A stretch of DNA of 64,000 nt from Cyprinodon diabolis (lineage: Eukaryota > Chordata > Actinopteri > Cyprinodontiformes > Cyprinodontidae), in NCBI GenBank assembly GCA_030533445.1, contig CM060070.1, positions 27,479,001 through 27,543,000 of the forward strand. The letters run 5' to 3'. A model generated the notes under the pieces. The model was not told the DNA's origin, made no database searches, and worked only from the letters and a program-made list of their open reading frames with translations. The position numbers were made by a program, and so were the translations under genes. Positions 31,636 through 64,000 of this stretch are shown here, piece after piece; the first letter of the stretch is position 1; every line of letters starts with the position of its first letter.

Positions 31636-33259
31636 CGCTACCGTTCAAAAGTTTGGGGTCACATTGAAATGTCCTTATTTTTAAAGGGAAAGCACTGTAC
31701 TTTTCAATAAAGATAACTTTAAACTAGTCTTAACTTTAAAGAAATACACTCTATACATTGCTAATGTGGTAAATGACTATTCTAGCTGCAAATGTCTGGT
31801 TTTTGGTGCAATATCTACATAGGTGTATAGAGGCCAATTTCCAGCAACTATCACTCCAGTGTTGTAATGGTACAATGTGTTTGCTCATTGGCTCAGAAGG
31901 CTAATTGATGATCAGAAAACCCTTGTGCAATCATTGTTCACACATCTGAAAACAGTTTAGCTCGTTAAAGAAGCTACTAAACTGACCTTCCTTTGAGCAG
32001 ATTGAGTTTCTGGAGCATCACATTTGTGGGGTCAATTAAATGCACAAAATGACCAGAAAAAGAGAACTTTCATCTGAAACTCGACGGTCTATTCTTGTTC
32101 TTAGAAATGAAGGCTATTCCATGCGGGAAATTGCTAAGAAATTGAAGATTTTCTACAACGGTATGTACTACTCCCTTCAGAGGACAGCACAAACAGGTTT
32201 TAATAGAGTAGAAATAGAAGTGGGAAGCCACGTTGCACAACTGAGCAAGAAGATAAGTACATTAGAGTCCCTAGTTTGAGAAACAGACGCCTCACAGGCC
32301 CTCAACTGGCATCTTCATTAAATAGTAAACGCAAAACACCAGCGTCAACATCTACAGTGAAGAGAAACGGCTGCGGGATTCTGGGCTTCAGGGCAGAGTG
32401 GAAAATAAAAAGCCATATTTGAGACTGGCCAATAAAAGAAAAAGATTAAGATGGGCAAAAGAACACAGAGATTGAACAGAGGAAGACTGGAAAAAAGTGT
32501 TGTGGACGGATTAATCAAAGTTTGAGGTGTTTGGATCACAAAGAAGAACGTTTGTGAGACGCAGAACAAATGAAAAGATACTGGAAGAATGCCTGACGCC
32601 ATCTGTTAAGCATGGTGGAGGTAATGTGATGGTCTGGGGTTGCTTTGGTGCTGGTAAGGTGGGAGATTTGTGCAGGGTAAAAGGGATTCTGAATAAGGAA
32701 GGCTATCACTCCATTTTGCAACGCCCTGCCATACCCAGTGGACAGCTTGATTGGAGCCAATTTCATCTTACAACAGGACAATGACCCTAAACACATCTCC
32801 AAATTGTGCAAGAACTATTAAGAGCAGAAGCAGGCAGCTGCTTTTCTATCGGTAATGAAGTGGCCAGCGCAGTCACCAGATCTGAACCCCATTGAGCTGT
32901 TGTGGGAGCAGCTTGACCGTATGGTACGCAAGAAGTGCCCATCCAACCAAATCCAACTTGTGGGAGCTGCTTCTGGAAGCGTCGGGCGCAATTTCTCCAG
33001 ATTACCTCAACAAATTAACAGCTAGAATGCCAAAGGTCGGCAATGCTCTAATTGCTGCAAATGGAGGATTGTTTGACGAAAGAAAAGCTTGATGTAAAAA
33101 AAAAAAAAATCTTATTTCAAATACAAATAATTATTTCTAACCTTGTCAATGTCTTGACTCTATTTTCTATTCATTTCATAACGTATGGTGGTGAATAAGT
33201 GTGACTTTTCAGGAAAACACAAAATTGGTTGGGTGACCCCAAACTTTTGAACGATAGTG
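31636..33259 (+). mobile_element. degenerate Tc1-like transposon
   Basis: The ends cgctaccgttcaaaagtttg and caaacttttgaacgatagtg are inverted repeats flanked by TA (31634-31635 and 33260-33261). It carries a broken transposase and is of a different lineage from the copy at 29727, judged by end sequence and protein start. It is nested inside the element at 31423-33374. Confidence 0.9.
32040..33092 (+). pseudogene. Tc1-like transposase pseudogene
   Basis: It starts MTRKRELSSETRRSILVLRN (ATG at about 32049). Pieces remain in shifting frames: helix-turn-helix REIAKKLKI, then VKHGGGNVMVWGCFG, a DND-like tgaccctaaacacatctcc, and [11 protein letters not shown] coding bases at about 32876-32908. At least three frameshifts or stops are visible, including TAA in place of the first catalytic segment (acggattaatcaaag). 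Not functional. Confidence 0.85.
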
Positions 33260-33379
33260 TATATGTATACAAGAGTCATGGGTACTTCTTGATGGCTTTA
33301 AAATAATTTCTAATAGCTTTAAAAGAGCATTAGAAAGCATTAAATTAGAGTTACTCATTACTGTATAAACCCTGTGATA

Positions 33380-34539
33380 GGGAAAAGGCCAAATACATTG
33401 TCCCCAAAAATATGCGTACCCTTTTAAATTACCATTTTGATAGAACTACAAACTTCAGTATTTTTCATTTATATTTGATGATCTAGGAAAACAGCGGTAC
33501 TCTATGATGGTGATGTTGAATCAAATGGATGGTGCTTTTTTTTTTTTTTTTTTTTTCCTCTTTTCCCCCCAGCTTTCCTGAGTCGATTTTTGTGGAACTA
33601 CATTTTGCTGTAGTTACAGCTGTAAGCCTCTTCAGAGATGTCTCACCTTCACACAGAATTTGTGCTCTTTTCAGATCTAAATTTTGAATTATTCGGGGTA
33701 AGGATAAAATTATGTGCCTCTGCAAGTCATCTAGGAGTCTTCAGTGAAATCATAGATAAATAACTACTTTAATAGTAAATTAAAATTTTATTAAATGTGG
33801 ATATTAGTAGATTTAAATATAATTTTTTTTTGCAGAATGATTATTGAGAAAAGTAGGTAATGAAAATGTAAAATATTTGCCCCAGAACTCAAATCAGAAA
33901 GAATTTTGTCCACTATACCTTTTATTTACACAACATAGATGTTTAAATATATGTGTCTATTTGTTAGCAAAGTTTGCAGGAAAGTATAGTTTGTCTTTTT
34001 GTTTAGGAAATAAGGATGTTGTGCTTGTTCCTGTTGAAACAGCGTAGATTGAGCCTGAGGTTCTGGTGCATTTCGGCCACCCCTCAATGTACATTGGTTA
34101 TTGCCTGGCCACCCCTATTAGGATTTTCTGGCTACGCCTCTGTTAAGGTTTGGGAAATATAACACTTAACCCAGCTTTTAACTTCTCTACAACTTTTATC
34201 TTTGACTTTCAGGGCACTAAGAACAACAATAGATTGACTCTGGGAGGAGGTATCTCAATCTGCTAAGACGGAGAGCTAGAGAAGATCCTTCAGCCATAAT
34301 GTATTATGTACTTTTTCTCCCAATTTCTAATCCTGTGCTACTTGGTGTTGGTCTAGCACATGAAAAGCTAATGAAATTGAGCAAAATAGAAGAAAATGTG
34401 TTTCTGTTCCAGCTGTTAAAAGGCATGCATTCAATTTTTTCATTGCAATGAAACACAAATTTGAATATATAAAGGCATATGAATAATAGATCTTTGAGCT
34501 ATATTTTAGCAAAAAGCTTTCACAACAGTTTTAAGGAAG
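33380..34539. other. intergenic sequence upstream of tle5
   Basis: AT-rich sequence with a T run at 33535-33556. A stretch at about 34060-34140 (cggccacccc ... tggccacccctattaggatt) looks like the end of a transposon but could not be assigned. No gene seen. Confidence 0.45.
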
Positions 34540-35240
34540 AATCAGGGGAGGAAAGTAATAATCAAAGAGGGCAATTCAAAATCCTATTAGTTGTACAGCT
34601 AAAACAAGTAAATCAGAGGGAAAGAGAATTATTAAAGAAAAATTTATGGAAAAATTGCTAAAAAGGTGGGATGAAGAAAAAACAGGAAGATGATTTTATA
34701 AAATTCAGAAGATAGTAGGAAAAAGAAGAAATGGAAGAGGAAATAGGAGAGAGTGATAAGGTTAAGATTTGGGCATACATGACTTAATTATACACTTTTC
34801 AAAACTCAAAAGCATACTATTGGCAAATGTAATTACTGTGAAAAATATGAAACAATAGAACATGTTATACTGGAATGTCATAAATATGAAAGCGAGTGGA
34901 TATATGAGAAGAGAGTTTGAATGTATTAAGGAAAAGATTAATTTATTACATATTTTGAGGAAGAATTTGGGGAGTAAACATATACAAATAATTATTTGAT
35001 TTTTAAAGAAAACTAAATTATTTCATAGAATTTGATTATAGAGAGGACGAATGTGTGTATGATATAGAATACAAAGTTATGTATAAGTGCATGTAGTTTT
35101 TTTTTTTTCTTTATTTTTCCTTAGAAAATATTTTTATTAAGTAGATAGTCCATCATGAACCACACTCCATACCAGTAAGTGGCATTAATGCTACTAAATG
35201 TTTGTTGCCAACCGCCAATAATTCTAACAAGAAGAAGAAA
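34540..35240 (+). mobile_element. 5'-truncated LINE tail (I-clade-like)
   Basis: Bases around 34820-34900 still encode HTIGKCNYCEKYETIEHVI and LECHKY, the Cys/His motif C-X2-C-X8-H-X4-C at the C-terminus of I/Nimb-like non-LTR retrotransposons. The 3' end has the usual accacactccataccagtaa and tttgttgccaaccgcc words and terminates in a GAA-rich tail at about 35230. Frames are broken. Confidence 0.6.
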
Positions 35241-35689
35241 CGTATTGATAGCTAGAAATAAGATTTTAAAGGCAAAATATGAAGAAAATGTGTCCTTAAA
35301 TTGTATTCAAGTCATGTATTTCTTTTTAGGTTCTTTGCTCTTCCATTTCCCAACTCATCCACTAGAGACGCTGTTTGCCCACACATCGGGCCGCCCAAGG
35401 GGCAGATAGATCCCCGCTGTGTAGATCTGCTCTGTGCTCATTTCTCTGCGAGGCTGCTCTGTTCTAACTAGCATTTCTGCTCTATCATTAAAGCCAGCTG
35501 CTCCACGAACCACACTACCTTATTTTAATTTCTTTTTTTGGCTGGGCTTCACACCCGCTGTCCAAAAATCCACTCCGGTCATTATCGCCCGCTGCTGCGT
35601 TCAAGGGATAAAGACTCATTTTCAACCAGCTGGACATCACTGCTCTGATTGGAGCGAAACAAGAGATTTGTTAGTTTAACGGACAGCTT
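35241..35689. other. sequence between the LINE tail and the tle5 promoter region
   Basis: G+C rises from about 35390 towards tle5. Short frames (for example 35434-35679) are not recognisable. It may be part of the tle5 upstream regulatory region. Confidence 0.4.
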
Positions 35690-36163
35690 TTGGCCTGCAT
35701 CGGTGCTCAACTAAAACTAGTATATACATTTTTAAATACGTTTAGCTTAGCGTAAACGGGGAAACAAGAAAATTTAGCATAACCTTATTAATTTACAGGC
35801 GCTGAATTGGCCACGGAAACCTCGCAGCGGCGATGAATCATTTTAACTGACAGCTTTTTGAAGAATTAGCCGGCTTAAACCAGTTTGCTGCTCATAGACG
35901 CAGTGAAATCCCAGGTTGTGGCAGCAGGTAACAACTGGAGCTGACAACAGCAGGCGGTTTCTCCCTAAACGCTGCAAAGTGCATCACTCAGCGTTCAGCT
36001 CGTTTGTTAGAGCAGGGTTCCGCTAGCTGCCGTTAGCCTGTCCGCCTGCTAACCCTGGACAGCTCCACCAAGCTAGCTTTGGACAAAGGAGCAACGCAGC
36101 GGGGGGATCTATAAACACCGAGCTACACAAGTCGTTTTCTGGAGCGACAAACAAGGACCTGAC
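35690..36163 (+). promoter_or_regulatory. tle5: tle5 5' UTR / promoter region
   Basis: The stretch just upstream of the tle5 start codon is richer in CpG and G+C than the surrounding introns (for example gcagcggcgatg and cgcagcgggggg). It contains GCTAGC and GTTAGC words common in fish 5' UTRs. There is no clear TATA box, and the transcription start was not located. The call rests on position and composition. Confidence 0.45.
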
Positions 36164-62858
<26,695 letters not shown>

Positions 62859-63084
62859 TAAGAGGGAATTTACAGGATATATAAAAAAATTGCCTCGGCC
62901 CATTGAACTCAACGTATGAACGTCAACACACTGCGCCACACGCTTCTGGTCTAACAAGCCCAAACAACTCTGTTTACATTTGATAAGCATGGTGCAGCAC
63001 TGGTGAGAGGGATTTGGACAGATAAGAGCGAAACAATAAAGAATACTGACTACGCTCTGACTCGCGTCCATGTTGCTCTCCGTT

Positions 63085-63433
63085 ATTTACTTCACAGATT
63101 TCCTTCACACTGTCAACATCAACGCTCACCCAGCGTGATGCCGTCATTACAGACCCACTCTCTGGTTATCCTGGCTGTGTGCTTTGGGTCATTGTCATGT
63201 TGGAAGAGCCAGCCTCCACCCATCTTCAATGCTCTAACTGAGGGAACGGGGTTGTTCCCCAAAATCTCGCAATACATGGCACTAGTTATCCTCTCCTTAA
63301 TACAGTGCAGTTGCCCTGTCCCATGTGCAGAAAAAACACCCCCAAAGCCTCATGCTTCACAGTAGGGATGGTGTTCTTGGGATGGTACAATTTTTGTCTC
63401 TAGTGTTTTTGGACAGCTCCCTGGTCTTGGCCA
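63085..63433 (-). pseudogene. Tc1-like transposase remnant with large internal deletion
   Basis: The N-terminal codons [14 protein letters not shown] are joined almost directly to [17 protein letters not shown] sequence, so both helix-turn-helix motifs and the first catalytic Asp are gone. Downstream bases still resemble the FQHDNDPKH region (gggtcattgtcatgttggaa, 63187-63206). The frame is broken by several stops. Confidence 0.65.
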
Positions 63434-63828
63434 TATTATTAGTTGTATTCTTACTGATTGTATGGGGTAGACAGGTGTCTTTATGTAGCTAATGAAATCA
63501 AACAGGTGAATCTAATTTAGGATACTAATTGGAGTGGAGGTGGACATTTTGAAGGCTGACTAACAGGTCTTTGGGGGTCAGAATTCTAGCTTATAGACAG
63601 GTGTTAAAATACTAATTTGCAGCTGTATCATACAAATAGTAAAACAAATTAATATATTGCGATTTCTGCATTTTTTTCCCCTTTTTTTTTTTTAGATTGT
63701 GTTTTTAGATTGTGTCTGTCATAGTGGACATGCACCTACGATGACAAATTTCAGACTTCTCCATGATTTTGAAGCAGGAGAACTTTCAAAATAGCAGGGT
63801 GTTCAAATATTTATTTTCCTTGTGTGTT
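63085..63828 (-). mobile_element. internally deleted Tc1-like element
   Basis: On the minus strand the sequence atggccaagaccagggagct (63414-63433) encodes the start MAKTREL found in the intact transposase at 30092. It is followed after about 15 codons by the [11 protein letters not shown] region that lies near residue 175 of the intact protein. The right part (63434-63828) resembles a Tc1 5' untranslated and terminal region, ending near caaatatttattttcc. The exact ends were not found. Confidence 0.65.
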
Positions 63829-64000
63829 TTTCTCAGACAGAATTTGCCTCAAACTAGGTAACTTAAAAAAAGACAGATTTTACTCCTATTATAGTGTTTG
63901 AGTGATTGTCAGAAAAATATCTCACAGTTCAGTCGACAAGGAAAACCAAAGCATGAACAGACTTGACCTGGAGCTGCCAACAACACATGTAAAGAAATAA

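Larger units (their letters stand above)
31423..33374. mobile_element. MITE with cagggttt/aaaccctg ends, split by a Tc1 insertion
   Basis: The left piece (31423-31633) starts cagggtttctgcgggtcatt and the right piece (33262-33374) ends with tgtataaaccctg. The flanks carry a 5-bp direct repeat, TGATA. Both pieces are rich in attaaa words (cattaaaa, gcattaaatta), consistent with one parent element. A Tc1-like copy interrupts it. Confidence 0.6.

Overview
The window looks like teleost fish chromosomal DNA. It is AT-rich and intron-rich, it carries two conserved vertebrate genes on the + strand, and its introns are full of fish-type DNA transposons (Tc1/mariner, hAT, pogo, TTAA-flanked palindromic elements) and 5'-truncated LINEs. 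The species cannot be told from the sequence.

Gene 1 (16101-23753, +) is a Gq-class heterotrimeric G-protein alpha subunit. Coding exons 2 to 7 are all present, with exon lengths that match the vertebrate GNAQ/GNA11 pattern (185, 155, 129, 130, 154 and 188 nt plus stop). Exon 1 lies upstream, so positions 1-16100 are the 3' part of a large intron 1. Protein sequence alone hardly separates gnaq from gna11; the neighbouring tle5 gene favours gna11. The most striking feature is that exon 4, which encodes switch I and the catalytic arginine, is present twice in tandem (17601-17729 and 18186-18314). Both copies are 129 nt, in the same phase, free of stops and flanked by splice sites. They are 32/43 identical in protein and strongly diverged at silent sites, so this looks like an old, maintained alternative-exon pair.

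Gene 2 (from 36164, +) is tle5 (aes), the short Groucho/TLE co-repressor. Exon 1 (MMFPQSRHS) and exon 2 (start of the Q domain) are present, separated by a 23 kb intron. The rest of the gene lies beyond the window.

Mobile elements by region: a LINE 3' end opens the window (1-505). Intron 1 of gna11 holds a hAT element with a BED-finger reading frame (3861-5287) interrupted by a TTAA palindromic element (4621-5053), a hAT MITE with perfect 8-bp target duplication (9000-9521), and a hAT transposase remnant (about 11464-12300). Downstream of gna11 lie a rearranged pogo derivative (25112-26918), a Tc1 element with an intact transposase (29727-31328), a dead Tc1 nested in another element (31423-33374) and an I-clade-like LINE tail (about 34540-35240). 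The tle5 intron holds a second intact Tc1 element of a different lineage on the minus strand (38754-40001), three hAT elements with clean 8-bp target duplications (44621-45313, 52384-53165, 53202-53817) and a second TTAA element with 185-bp arms (57312-58136). The window ends in tle5 intron 2 with a long TA tract and an internally deleted Tc1 copy.

Apart from the transposases, I found no convincing additional protein gene, tRNA, rRNA or known microRNA.
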